A stretch of 64,000 nucleotides of DNA from Hyphomicrobiaceae bacterium (GTDB taxonomy: Bacteria; Pseudomonadota; Alphaproteobacteria; Rhizobiales; Hyphomicrobiaceae), in contig JALHOW010000002.1 in assembly GCA_022842785.1 (NCBI GenBank), positions 310,001-374,000 of the forward strand, written 5' to 3'. The notes under the pieces were generated by a model. It saw only the letters and a list, made by a program, of their open reading frames with translations, was not told where the DNA came from and did no database searches. Position numbers and translations under genes: made by a program. Shown in pieces: positions 45,160-54,600 of this stretch. The stretch's first letter is position 1, and every line of letters starts with the position of its first letter.

Positions 45160-46518
45160 CTACGGCGCGCGGTCCACCGACAGATCGTCGAACGACATGC
45201 TCCCTGCGACAAGCCGCTCGGAAGGCGTCCGCGCATCGAGGACAAGGCGCAGCGATTGCGCGGCACAATCGGCCGCTGGCACAGTCACGTCGAACGAGAA
45301 CGACGTCCACGAGGAAATGCGGCCAACAATCATCTCGCTTTCCCCGATCGCGACTTTCTGCGCACCAAGACATTGCGTCCGCCAGCGCAGTCCGCGCGAT
45401 CCTTCCAAGTTGCCCGTCGCGTTACCTTCAATCCGATATCGCCCCGGCGGAAGGCGCAGCGTCTGGGAGATGTATTCGAGTTCGGCTGGGCCTCGACCAA
45501 AGCGAACGACCAATGCGCGCTCCGGTGCTCGATCCGCACGGCGCTCGAATGACGCGCGGCCTGATCTTTCGTCTGCCATCACCCAATCGAACGGCATTCC
45601 CGTCGGACGCCTTTCGAAACCGCCGTTGTAGAGCAGGCCGGCATGAGCCAGCTCCCCCGGAGGCAGGAACTGAAGCCAGACATAGTAGGCGAGATCGAAA
45701 AAGCGTCGGTCCATCAGAAAGCGCAGATAGGATCGGAGCTCCTCATCCGTTGGCGGGTTAGGCGTTGTCTTGAGCGCGAGGAAGAGGTCGAGTGGAACGC
45801 GCGCATCCGAGGTCGCATTGAGCAATCGCGTCGTGAAGTGACGACGCCATGATGGCGCTTCTGCCAGCACATCCACTACCGCAGGTGCCGCCTCGGGATT
45901 CTCGAGAAGCTGAGAGAGAAGTGGCGATAGCGCCTCGATGGACTGCCAATAGGAGCGCATCATATCGTCGACGGATCTCACCGCACGCGGCCAGTCCTTT
46001 TGATGCAAGGCATTCTCGATCCGCCAGGCAAGTATCGTCGGGTCTTGCAACGCACGGCGAGCGCTGGCCTCGAAAAGCGCCGTGGCGATGCCATCGGCGC
46101 CAGAGCGGCGGGCAACATCGCCGAGAATAGCCAATGCGCGCGCGTTCCCGGGTTCTTGGGCCAGAACAGCGGTGGCCCAGCGGCGCAGGTCATCCTCATG
46201 TTGACGGCGTAACTCTTGGTCGAGGCTGGAGACGGTCCGAGCACCTGACTTGCTTCTAGCGCGCTCAGCATTTTTCGCGTGTTCGCGTTCGCGTTCGAGC
46301 GCGCGCTCGCTCAAAGCCAGTAGCGCTCCGGTGTCATCGGGGCTGATCGCTAGGGCCTCTTGCGGGTCAATGTCGACCAGCGCAGCAACAAGGCTGTGCG
46401 TCACGATCGCCCAGAGCAGACCGGCGCCGAGAGCGTAGAAGATCAGGAGCCGCACCCCTCGCCGCTGACGCGACAGTTCGACGCTCACACGGCCGTCCTC
46501 CGACCTCGCGGTGCCCAT
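45160..46518 (-). CDS. Membrane-anchored TPR-like protein with C-terminal beta domain
   Basis: 452 residues from the ATG at 46518 with GGAG upstream; the upstream frame is not protein-like. One transmembrane helix near residues 25-47 (LLIFYALGAGLLWAIVTH). A TPR-like helical region runs from about 110 to 310 (ALAILGDVARRSGADGIATA). The last 150 residues resemble a carbohydrate-binding beta-sandwich (LLYNGGFERRPTGMPFDWVM, LRLPPGRYRIEGNATG). Similar proteins accompany exopolysaccharide gene sets in Alphaproteobacteria. It is followed in the same strand direction by no enzyme, so its partner is unclear. Confidence 0.72.
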   Translation of the reverse strand: MGTARSEDGRVSVELSRQRRGVRLLIFYALGAGLLWAIVTHSLVAALVDIDPQEALAISPDDTGALLALSERALEREREHAKNAERARSKSGARTVSSLDQELRRQHEDDLRRWATAVLAQEPGNARALAILGDVARRSGADGIATALFEASARRALQDPTILAWRIENALHQKDWPRAVRSVDDMMRSYWQSIEALSPLLSQLLENPEAAPAVVDVLAEAPSWRRHFTTRLLNATSDARVPLDLFLALKTTPNPPTDEELRSYLRFLMDRRFFDLAYYVWLQFLPPGELAHAGLLYNGGFERRPTGMPFDWVMADERSGRASFERRADRAPERALVVRFGRGPAELEYISQTLRLPPGRYRIEGNATGNLEGSRGLRWRTQCLGAQKVAIGESEMIVGRISSWTSFSFDVTVPAADCAAQSLRLVLDARTPSERLVAGSMSFDDLSVDRAP

Positions 46519-46534
46519 AGCAGCTCCGACGCCT

Positions 46535-47185
46535 TCAGGCGCGCCCCTTCCGTCGAACCTTCGCGAGCAGAAGCTCAAAAATGCGCCACAGCGGTCCGCG
46601 CCGCCGTGCCATTCGGCGGCCAGTGCCGGTGCGCGATGTGGAAATAGTGGCCTTCGGCCTCGCCGGCCGCACGGTTGCACGAACCCCGTCGGAATCCGGA
46701 GTCGCGTTCGAACCAGCACTGGCCCCGCGGGACGCGGTCCCTGCACTCGCCGCACGATTGCGCGTCGCATCGTAAGTAGAACGGCGCTCGGCCGTCTTGA
46801 TATTGTTCCAGGCTTCCGTAATTCGGCCGGCGTACATCGCACGCCCGCTATTGGCCTCGCGGTCCGGGTGCAGCCAGCGAAGAAGCAGAGCCATATTCCG
46901 ACGGAGCTGGTCGTTAGTAGAATCGGCGCTGGCGCCCAAGGCCCGATAGCTGTCCGCGCCGGGATGCAACAGGACCTGCTCGATATAGAAGCTGGCCGCG
47001 TCGCTGACGGTCCTCTCCGTCAAGCCGGTCTTGCGCGCTGCATCGGCGAGCGAGCGCCCCTCATCGGTGACTATATTGAGCAGAGCATCCACATCCCGGG
47101 GAAGCGGCGCATCCCGGAGAGCCCGCACGCGCGAGGGAAGCTGCAAGAGGCCAACTGCCAGTTCGAGCGCCGTTTCCTCGCGCAT
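46535..47185 (-). CDS. J-domain (DnaJ-like) protein
   Basis: 216 residues from the ATG at 47185. A helical N-domain (1-75) precedes a J-domain-like segment with YRALGASADST, the diagnostic HPD in LLLRWLHPDRE and ITEAWNNIKTAERRSTYDA. The last 70 residues are Ala/Ser/Arg-rich and very basic. It probably recruits DnaK to a specific client. It lies 16 bases before the TPR/TM gene, so both are likely in one operon with an envelope or polysaccharide role (inference). Confidence 0.78.
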   Translation of the reverse strand: MREETALELAVGLLQLPSRVRALRDAPLPRDVDALLNIVTDEGRSLADAARKTGLTERTVSDAASFYIEQVLLHPGADSYRALGASADSTNDQLRRNMALLLRWLHPDREANSGRAMYAGRITEAWNNIKTAERRSTYDATRNRAASAGTASRGASAGSNATPDSDGVRATVRPARPKATISTSRTGTGRRMARRRGPLWRIFELLLAKVRRKGRA

Positions 47186-47329
47186 GTGACTACATTCACG
47201 CTTGTTTCGAACGCCGCACCTAAGCGCCGTCCACTGAACCACAATACACGTACAATCTCGGCATCGTAGCCAATTCCGCTATCGTCCGCATACCCGTATT
47301 GCCTATGTCGGCACCAAAGCGTGCCGAGG

Positions 47330-47731
47330 TTACGGGCCTGCAGGCAACTTGCGAGGATCGATCATAGCGGCGCCCTCTCTGAGCCACGCCGGATCGAATG
47401 CGATACGCGGCTTCAGCTTGGGTTCGGGATCGAGAGTGGAATTCGCACCGGCGGCCGCAGCACATGGAGATTGCGAGCCGACCCAGGCGATCATGCCGGG
47501 TACCACATCGACGGTACAGCCATCGTCGTACGTGAGCCTTCCGAGCGATTGCCGGGGGGCCATGGCCGCATCACCTGGTGAGAGGCGCGTGGCCCCGTCC
47601 ACAGCCCGAAATCCGGTGCCGGAACTGACCAGCACCTCTCCGCTGATCGGGCGGATCTCCGCGCCTTGAGCCTGCAGTGACGGCCCGAGCGCAAAGAGCA
47701 CTACCGATGCGAAACCTCGCACCCGCTTCAT
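47330..47731 (-). CDS. Small exported protein, FecR-like
   Basis: 133 residues from the ATG at 47731 with GAGGGACG upstream. Signal peptide ends near LQAQGAE. The mature part begins IRPISGEVLVSSGTGFRAV and has LSPGDAAMAPRQSLGRLTY and DDGCTVDVVPG, the pattern of a short FecR/ring-like periplasmic beta domain. Two Cys may pair. Same strand as the J-domain and TPR genes, 144 bases before them, so it may belong to that group. Confidence 0.7.
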   Translation of the reverse strand: MKRVRGFASVVLFALGPSLQAQGAEIRPISGEVLVSSGTGFRAVDGATRLSPGDAAMAPRQSLGRLTYDDGCTVDVVPGMIAWVGSQSPCAAAAGANSTLDPEPKLKPRIAFDPAWLREGAAMIDPRKLPAGP

Positions 47732-47962
47732 TTGCGTCCCTCGCACCCTGCCCCCCATTCCCCGGCGGTCCGCACCTGACTGGTCACCAGTACCACTCTC
47801 ACTAAGCATACCACCCCGAAACAGCCCTAAGCGTCACGTAAATGCCGCCCTCACGTGGCTTCCGCACAACTGCGAAGCATGCCGGGTTGACCTCACTGGC
47901 CCATATGATACACGGGTGATATATTAGAGATCAGCTGCGGCGACACGCACGAGGGACAGAAC

Positions 47963-48733
47963 ATGATCACGGAACGGCAAAAGCAATTCCGGGCGCAGTA
48001 TCGCAACCGGATCATGGGCTTCTACGACGGCTATCTGCACATCGTGATCATCTACGCCATGGGTGCGGCCGCCTTCTACATCTACCTCCAGCACATTCAC
48101 GCGCCGACTTGGCTCGAACTACTCGCGATCCCCGTGACGTTCCTCTTCACAAACATCTTCGAGTGGTTCGTGCACAAGTACATCATGCACCGGCCGATCC
48201 CCATCAAGGGCCTGCGCGCGGTCTATGAGCGTCACACGCTCAACCATCATCAGTTCTTCACCGACGAAGAGATGCGCTTCCGCGACCACAAGGATTGGCG
48301 CGTGACCGTCTTTCCGCCCTACGCGCTCGTCGTCTTCATCCTGATGTCGACCCCGGGAGCAATGATCCTCGGGCACCTGTTCTCGCCGAACGTCGGCTGG
48401 CTCTTCATGTGCACGACGACGGGCATGTACCTCATCTACGAGTTCATGCACTTCTGCTGCCACGTCGACGAGAACTGGTTCGTGCGCAACTGCCCATTCG
48501 TCAATACGCTGCGCCGCCATCACACCGCACACCACAACGCGCGGCTGATGATGGAAGTGAACATGAACCTCACCTTCCCGATCGCAGACTGGTTTTTCGG
48601 GACGTCGGACTTGAAGCGCGGCCTTGTCGGGCACGTCTTCAACGGCTACGACACCAGTCACCTCAAGAAGGACCTGAGAGGCACACCGAAGCGGCCGGAT
48701 GAAGCAGCTGCCGCAACGATGGGCAACTACTGA
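47963..48733 (+). CDS. Sterol desaturase/fatty acid hydroxylase family membrane enzyme
   Basis: 256 residues with hydrophobic helices near 22-42, 46-68, 115-135 and 140-165. The di-iron histidine clusters are present: HKYIMHR, HTLNHHQ, HFCCHVDENW and RRHHTAHH. Such enzymes hydroxylate or desaturate lipid, sterol or carotenoid chains in the membrane. A small membrane protein and a GntR regulator follow on the same strand. The substrate is not defined by the context. Confidence 0.9.
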   Translation: MITERQKQFRAQYRNRIMGFYDGYLHIVIIYAMGAAAFYIYLQHIHAPTWLELLAIPVTFLFTNIFEWFVHKYIMHRPIPIKGLRAVYERHTLNHHQFFTDEEMRFRDHKDWRVTVFPPYALVVFILMSTPGAMILGHLFSPNVGWLFMCTTTGMYLIYEFMHFCCHVDENWFVRNCPFVNTLRRHHTAHHNARLMMEVNMNLTFPIADWFFGTSDLKRGLVGHVFNGYDTSHLKKDLRGTPKRPDEAAAATMGNY

Positions 48734-48740
48734 GCCGATC

Positions 48741-48941
48741 ATGCCAAACGACGTCAAAGCAATCGTTTCCGTGGTAACGCTGCTCGCCGCGCTGGCCTTT
48801 GCCTATTGGGAGGCGACGGTCGCGCAAGCTGTCCCTGCTTGGTTCGTCATCGGCTTTGCCGTATTCGCGGTCGTGGCCATGTGGATCTTCCCCGAGGCGG
48901 GCGTGAAGAAAGGCGACATGCCCCCCAAAGAGCGGCGCTGA
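48741..48941 (+). CDS. Small two-helix membrane protein
   Basis: 66 residues from the ATG at 48741, eight bases after the hydroxylase stop. Two hydrophobic segments (residues 6-23 and 31-50) and a charged C-terminus (VKKGDMPPKERR). Likely a partner or stabiliser of the upstream membrane hydroxylase, on position alone. No family recognised. Confidence 0.7.
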   Translation: MPNDVKAIVSVVTLLAALAFAYWEATVAQAVPAWFVIGFAVFAVVAMWIFPEAGVKKGDMPPKERR

Positions 48942-48949
48942 GGCTCCCG

Positions 48950-49618
48950 GTGGACGATCGAGCTCCTGCGATCAAACCCGAGACGCTGACCGAGCAGGCT
49001 TACAACCGGCTCGAGGAGATGATCGTCACCTTGCGGCTGGCGCCAGGCGCAGTGCTATCGGAACAGGCACTCGCGACCGAACTCGGCATCGGCCGTACGC
49101 CGGTTCGTGAGGCTCTCCAGCGGCTCACGCATGAGGGTCTCGTACTCGTGCTGCCGCGCAAGGCCATTATCGTCACGGATACGGATCCGCGTCGTCAGCT
49201 GCTCGTACTCGAGGTCCGGCGTGAGCTGGAACGGCTGCTGGCGCGCACCAGTGCCGAGCGCGCGACCGACGCCGAGAGGGAGCACTTCCTCGCGATCGCG
49301 GACGGCATGGGCGCGGCCGCCCTCGCGAACGATGACATTGCCTTCATGCGCCTCGATCGGGAGATGAACGCGCTGCTCACGCAGGCCGCGCACAACGAGT
49401 ACGCCTCGCGATCGATGCGCTTCCTCAATGGCCATTCGCGGCGGTTCTGGTACCTGCATTACAAGGAGGCGGCCGACTTGCCGAAGTGCGCACGCCTCCA
49501 CGCCGAGGAGGCGCGGGCTATCGCCAGGGGGAACGGCATCCGCGCCATGACTGCCTGCGACAAGCTCCTCGATTACGTCGAGAGCTTTACCCGTGCGACG
49601 GTCAGCCTGCGCCGCTAG
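48950..49618 (+). CDS. GntR-family transcriptional regulator (FCD type)
   Basis: 222 residues from a GTG at 48950 with GAGG six bases upstream. The winged-helix domain shows LTEQAYNRLEEMIVTLRLAP and LATELGIGRTPVREALQRL, then the FCD ligand domain (residues 85-215) with helices LLVLEVRRELERLLAR and DREMNALLTQAAHNEY. It probably senses a carboxylate-type ligand and controls the hydroxylase unit it follows by nine bases of the small membrane gene. Confidence 0.9.
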   Translation: MDDRAPAIKPETLTEQAYNRLEEMIVTLRLAPGAVLSEQALATELGIGRTPVREALQRLTHEGLVLVLPRKAIIVTDTDPRRQLLVLEVRRELERLLARTSAERATDAEREHFLAIADGMGAAALANDDIAFMRLDREMNALLTQAAHNEYASRSMRFLNGHSRRFWYLHYKEAADLPKCARLHAEEARAIARGNGIRAMTACDKLLDYVESFTRATVSLRR

Positions 49619-49622
49619 GTCG

Positions 49623-49645
49623 TACATATAATCCGTTGATATGTA
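49623..49645. promoter_or_regulatory. Inverted repeat after the GntR gene
   Basis: TACATAT (49623-49629) and ATATGTA (49639-49645) form a seven-base inverted repeat around nine bases. It is AT-rich in a GC-rich setting and lies between the GntR and TetR genes, so it could be an operator. Which regulator would bind is unknown. Confidence 0.3.
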
Positions 49646-49713
49646 ATTTGTTTCCGGTCTCATAGATGCTGCGGATTCCCCGTTTCGGACTCCGACTATC
49701 ATCTTAACGTGAA

Positions 49714-49754
49714 TTGACCGTGCCATACGCGCTCAATAATAACCGTCCGGACGG
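49714..49754 (+). promoter_or_regulatory. Promoter and palindromic operator candidate of the TetR-RND operon
   Basis: TTGACC (49714-49719), a 17-base spacer and TAATAA (49737-49742), directly followed by the perfect 12-base palindrome CCGTCCGGACGG (49743-49754). The palindrome covers the expected transcription start, 20 bases before the TetR ATG at 49775, a typical autorepression site. Confidence 0.6.
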
Positions 49755-49774
49755 ATATAAATGAGGGCCGTTCA

Positions 49775-50353
49775 ATGGCACGTACGCGCACGATCGACCG
49801 GACGGCTGTTCTCGACGCCGCAGAGCGCGTGGTCGCCCGCGATGGCGCCACCCGCCTGACGCTCGATGCGGTGGCCGCCGAGGCTGGTATTGCCAAGGCC
49901 AGCGTCCTGTATGACTACAAGACCAAACAGGCCCTCATAAAGGCCGTGATCGAGCATCGCATGGCAACTGAGGTTAACCGGCTACGTTCGTTCATCGACC
50001 GCGAAGGCGACAAGCCGGACGCGGCGATTCTCGGCCTGATCACGGCAGTCGAAAAAGACAGCAGTGACATCAATCGCAATGTCGCACTCGACCTCGCGGT
50101 GGCGCTCAACCAGCACGACGATCTACGCGACTCGATCAGGGAGAATTTCGGGGCCTTCTTTGACGGCGTCGAAACGACTTCGATCCATCCACGTCAAGCC
50201 AAGGTCGCGTTTCTCGCGCTGGAGGGACTGAAGCTCATCGAGTCCTTCGGCTTCTACGAATGGGAACAGCGCGAGCGCGATCAGCTCATCGAGGACATTC
50301 GATCTCTTGTACACTGCGATGCAGCGAGCACGGCACCAACCAGGACGGGCTGA
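49775..50353 (+). CDS. TetR-family repressor of the RND pump
   Basis: 192 residues. The N-terminal helix-turn-helix is LTLDAVAAEAGIAKASVLY followed by KQALIKAVIEHR; the rest is a helical ligand domain. GAGGG precedes the ATG. The RND pump genes follow 51 bases later in the same direction, so this is probably their repressor, released by a pump substrate. A palindrome at 49743-49754 is the likely operator. Confidence 0.92.
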   Translation: MARTRTIDRTAVLDAAERVVARDGATRLTLDAVAAEAGIAKASVLYDYKTKQALIKAVIEHRMATEVNRLRSFIDREGDKPDAAILGLITAVEKDSSDINRNVALDLAVALNQHDDLRDSIRENFGAFFDGVETTSIHPRQAKVAFLALEGLKLIESFGFYEWEQRERDQLIEDIRSLVHCDAASTAPTRTG

Positions 50354-50404
50354 ATATCCAGATTGTCCCCCCCGCACATCCAATTTGCACCTCAGGACTT
50401 CAAC

Positions 50405-51577
50405 ATGCTGCACAAAATGCTCAGTAACGCCGCCGTCACGTTGAGCATCGCCGCCCTAGCGGCGAGCGCGGCCTTCTCGTCCACCGCCATGGCACAGATG
50501 CCGCCCAACATGCCGGTGCCGGTCAGCGTCCTCACGGTCGCGCCTGAGGACGTGCCCATCCTGAACGAGCTGCCCGGCCGCATTGCGCCGACGCGCATCG
50601 CGGAGGTTCGCCCGCGCATCTCCGGCATCGTTGTGCAGCGCGTTTTCGAGCAGGGCAGCACCGTCAAAGAGGGCGACGTGCTCTACCGGATAGATCCGGC
50701 GCCATTCAAAGTTCAGGTCGACAGCGCGCGCGCCACGCTTCAGCGCGCTGAAGCCACCCAGCTCCAGGCGCGTCAGAACTCAGATCGACAGACGGCGCTC
50801 CGTCAGCGCGATATTTCAAGTGCGCAACAGTTCGAAACCGCTGCCGCTGTTCTGGCGCAGGCCGATGCCGATGTTGCTTTGGCCAAGGCCGGCCTCGCCG
50901 CCGCGGAGCTCAATCTGCAATACACCGATGTGCGCGCGCCGATCGGGGGCCGCATCGGCCGCGCGCTCATCACAGAAGGCGCGCTCGTCGGTACGGGCGC
51001 CGCCGATATTCTGGCGACCATCCAGCAACTCAACCCCGTCTATGCGGACTTCACGCAGTCAGCAAACGAGCTTCTCCATCTCAGGCGCGCGCTGAAGGCT
51101 GGCGAGCTTGCAGGTAACAAAGCAGACGAAGCGTCCGTAAAGCTGCTGTTCGACGACGGCTCACCTTACCAGCACACCGGGCGGCTGCTGTTCTCGGAGG
51201 CCGCTGTCGACGCACTCACGGGACAAGTCACCCTGCGCGGCGAATTTCCCAATCCGGAAGGCGATCTACTGCCCGGCATGTACGTCCGTGTCGTCATCCA
51301 GCAAGGCGTGCAGCGCAATGTCATCACTGTTCCGCAACAAGCCGTCCAGCGTGATGGCGGCGGCCGCTCTCAGGTATATGTCGCCAAGGACGGTAAGACA
51401 GCCGAACTCCGCATGGTGACGACCGGCCGGATCATCGAGAATCGCTGGGTCATAGAGAACGGCCTGCAAACTGGCGATCAGGTCATTGTCGAGGGCTTCC
51501 AGAAACTTCGCCCAGGTGGACCGATTGCAGCCCAGCCTTGGAAAGGCGCAACCGGCAAGGACGCCGCCAAACAGTAA
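50405..51577 (+). CDS. RND efflux periplasmic adaptor (AcrA/MexA family)
   Basis: 390 residues from the ATG at 50405. Signal peptide residues 1-35 ending SSTAMAQ, with no lipobox, so the adaptor is soluble. Domains: lipoyl halves around IAEVRPRISGIVVQRVFEQG and TDVRAPIGGRIGRALITEGA, an alpha-hairpin between (residues 105-160), then barrel and membrane-proximal domains. It links the RND pump to an outer-membrane channel. The pump gene starts 44 bases downstream. Confidence 0.93.
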   Translation: MLHKMLSNAAVTLSIAALAASAAFSSTAMAQMPPNMPVPVSVLTVAPEDVPILNELPGRIAPTRIAEVRPRISGIVVQRVFEQGSTVKEGDVLYRIDPAPFKVQVDSARATLQRAEATQLQARQNSDRQTALRQRDISSAQQFETAAAVLAQADADVALAKAGLAAAELNLQYTDVRAPIGGRIGRALITEGALVGTGAADILATIQQLNPVYADFTQSANELLHLRRALKAGELAGNKADEASVKLLFDDGSPYQHTGRLLFSEAAVDALTGQVTLRGEFPNPEGDLLPGMYVRVVIQQGVQRNVITVPQQAVQRDGGGRSQVYVAKDGKTAELRMVTTGRIIENRWVIENGLQTGDQVIVEGFQKLRPGGPIAAQPWKGATGKDAAKQ

Positions 51578-51621
51578 GCAGCGCCGCCGCGACCCCATCA
51601 GCAAGCAAGAAGTCCAGAACC

Positions 51622-54600
51622 ATGCCAAGCTTTTTCATCAACCGCCCCATTTTTGCTTGGGTGGTCGCCATCTTCATCATGATCGCGGGCGCGATCGCCA
51701 TTCCGCTGCTGCCGGTCTCGCAGTACCCGACGGTGGCTCCGCCGCAGATCTCGGTGCAGACCAACTTCCCGGGCGCATCGCCTGAGGACATGTACCAGAG
51801 CGTGACGCGACCGATCGAAGAAGAGCTCAACGGCGTTCCGGGCCTCATTTACTTCGAGTCGACGTCCGATTCCTCCGGCCGCATCCAGCTCACGGCAACT
51901 TTTGCGCCGGGGACGCACGTTGGCGAGGCACAGGTCGAGGTGCAGAATCGCATCCGCCGCGTCGAGCCACGCCTGCCTCAGGCCGTGACGCAGCAAGGTC
52001 TGCGCGTCGAACAGGCCGGCACGGGCTTCCTTCTCGTCGTCGCGCTGAGATCGACCGACGGCCATACGGATGCCGTCGGCCTCGGAGACTATCTGAACCG
52101 CAACGTGATGGGCGAGATTCGCCGCATTCCAGGTGTCGGCAGCGCAACCCTATTTGCCACGCAGCGGTCCATGCGCATCTGGATCGATCCCGACAAGATG
52201 CTGGGCCTGCGCCTGACGTCCAACGACATCCTTGCTGCGATCCGCGCCCAGAACGCGCAGGTGGCAGCCGGCGCCATTGGCGCGCAGCCCAATCCGATCA
52301 CGCAGCAGATCTCCGCAACCGTTCTCGTTCAGGGCCAGCTGACCTCGATCGAGCAGTTCGGCTCGATCGTACTCCGCGCCAATCCCGACGGCTCGTCGGT
52401 CCGCCTGCGTGATGTCGCCCGGATCGAGATCGGCGGCGAGAGCTATGCCTTCTCTACGCGCCTCAACCGCCAGCCGACGGCAGCCATTGGCGTCCAGCTT
52501 TCGCCAACCGGAAATGCGCTCGCCACGTCGAATGCGATTCACGCGAAGATGAATGAGCTCGCCCGCTTCTTTCCGCCGGGCATCGAGTATTCCATTCCTT
52601 ACGACACGTCGCCCTTCGTGAGGGTGTCCATCGAGAAGGTTATGTATACGCTCGTGGAGGCGATGATTCTCGTCTTCCTCGTGATGTTCCTGTTCCTGCA
52701 GAGCTTCCGTTACACCATCATTCCCACCATCGTCGTACCGATCGCGCTGCTCGGCGCCTGCGCGGTCATGTTTGCGGCGGGCTTCTCCATAAACGTGCTG
52801 ACCATGTTCGCCATGGTGCTCGCCATCGGCATTCTGGTGGACGATGCCATCGTCGTGATCGAGAACGTCGAACGCATCATGGCCGAGGAGGGGCTGCCGC
52901 CGCGCGAAGCGACGCAGAAGGCCATGGGACAGATCACGGGCGCCATCATCGGCATCACACTCGTGCTGACGGCCGTGTTCGTGCCTATGGCGTTCTTCCC
53001 CGGCGCTGTCGGAATCATCTACCAGCAGTTCAGCCTGACCATGGTCGTCTCGATCCTGTTTTCAGGCTTCCTGGCGCTGTCACTGACACCTGCGCTCTGC
53101 GCGACATTCCTCAAGCCCATTCCCAAGGGACATCACGAAGAGAAGCGCGGCTTCTTCGGATGGTTCAACCGGGGCTTCAACCGGACCTCGCACGGCTACA
53201 GCGGCGCTGTCAGCAAGATCGTGCGCCGGCCGGGCCGTTTCATGGTGATCTATCTGGCACTGCTCATAGGCCTCGGATGGGCCTACGTACGCCTGCCGAC
53301 TGCCTTTCTCCCAAATGAAGACCAGGGCTACCTGATCGTCGACATTCAGACGCCGCCGGAAGCGAGCGCGAACCGGACACTCGAAGTCGTCAAGCAGATC
53401 GAGGATATCTTCCTCGCAGAGAAAGGCGTCAGTCGCATCTTCGCCATCTCGGGCTTCAGCTTCTCGGGCGCGGGACAGAATGCAGCGCTCGCCTTCGTGC
53501 CGCTCAAGGATTGGAGCGAGCGTGGTCCGGAGGACTCCGCTCAGGCCATTGCGAACCGCGCCAACGGCAAGCTCATGCAGCTCCGCGACGCCATGACGTT
53601 CGCGCTCTCGCCGCCGCCCATTCAGGGCCTCGGCACCACGAGCGGCTTCTCCTTCCGCTTGCAGGATCGCGGTGGCGTCGGCCAGGCGCAGCTCGCCGCG
53701 GCGCGCGACCAGCTCCTGGCCGCCGCACGTCAAAGCCAGATACTCAGGGGCGTGCGCGTGGAGGGCCTGCCGGATGCGGCTCAGGTCACGCTCATCATCG
53801 ATCGCGAGAAAGCGAATACGTTCGGCGTGACGTTCGCGGAAATCAACGCAACCATCAGCGCCAATCTCGGCTCCAGCTACGTCAATGACTTCCCGAATGC
53901 GGGACGCATGCAGCGGGTCACTGTCCAGGCAGAAGAAAGCCAGCGCATGCAGACGTCTGATCTGCTCAAGATGAACGTGCGCAATTCTGCCGGCGGCATG
54001 GTGCCGATATCGGCCTTCTCACGCATTGAATGGTCGAAGGGGCCCTCGCAGGTCGTCGGCTACAACGGCTATCCGTCGGTGCGCATCGGTGGCGAGGCCG
54101 CGCCTGGACGCTCATCGGGCGAGGCCATCGCGGAAATGCAGCGACTTGCTGACGCTCTGCCGCCGGGCTTCGGCTACGAGTGGACAGGACAATCCCTGCA
54201 GGAAATCCAGTCGGGCTCGCAGGCACCTTACCTGATCGGCCTCAGCATCCTGTTCGTGTTCCTTCTGCTGGCCGCGCTTTATGAGAGCTGGTCGATCCCG
54301 TTGTCAGTCATGCTCGTCGTACCATTGGGGATCATCGGCTCGGTTCTGGCCGTCACGCTCCGCGGGATGCCGAATGACGTCTACTTCATGGTCGGCCTGA
54401 TCACGATTATCGGACTATCGGCGAAGAACGCGATTCTCATCGTCGAGTTCGCCAAGGATCTGCACGCCGAGGGCAAATCCGTCCTCGAGGCGACGATCGA
54501 AGCCGCGCATCTGCGCTTCCGGCCCATTCTCATGACGTCGCTCGCCTTCACGCTCGGCGTCGTACCGCTCGCGCGAGCAACGGGCGCCAGTGCGGCAAGC

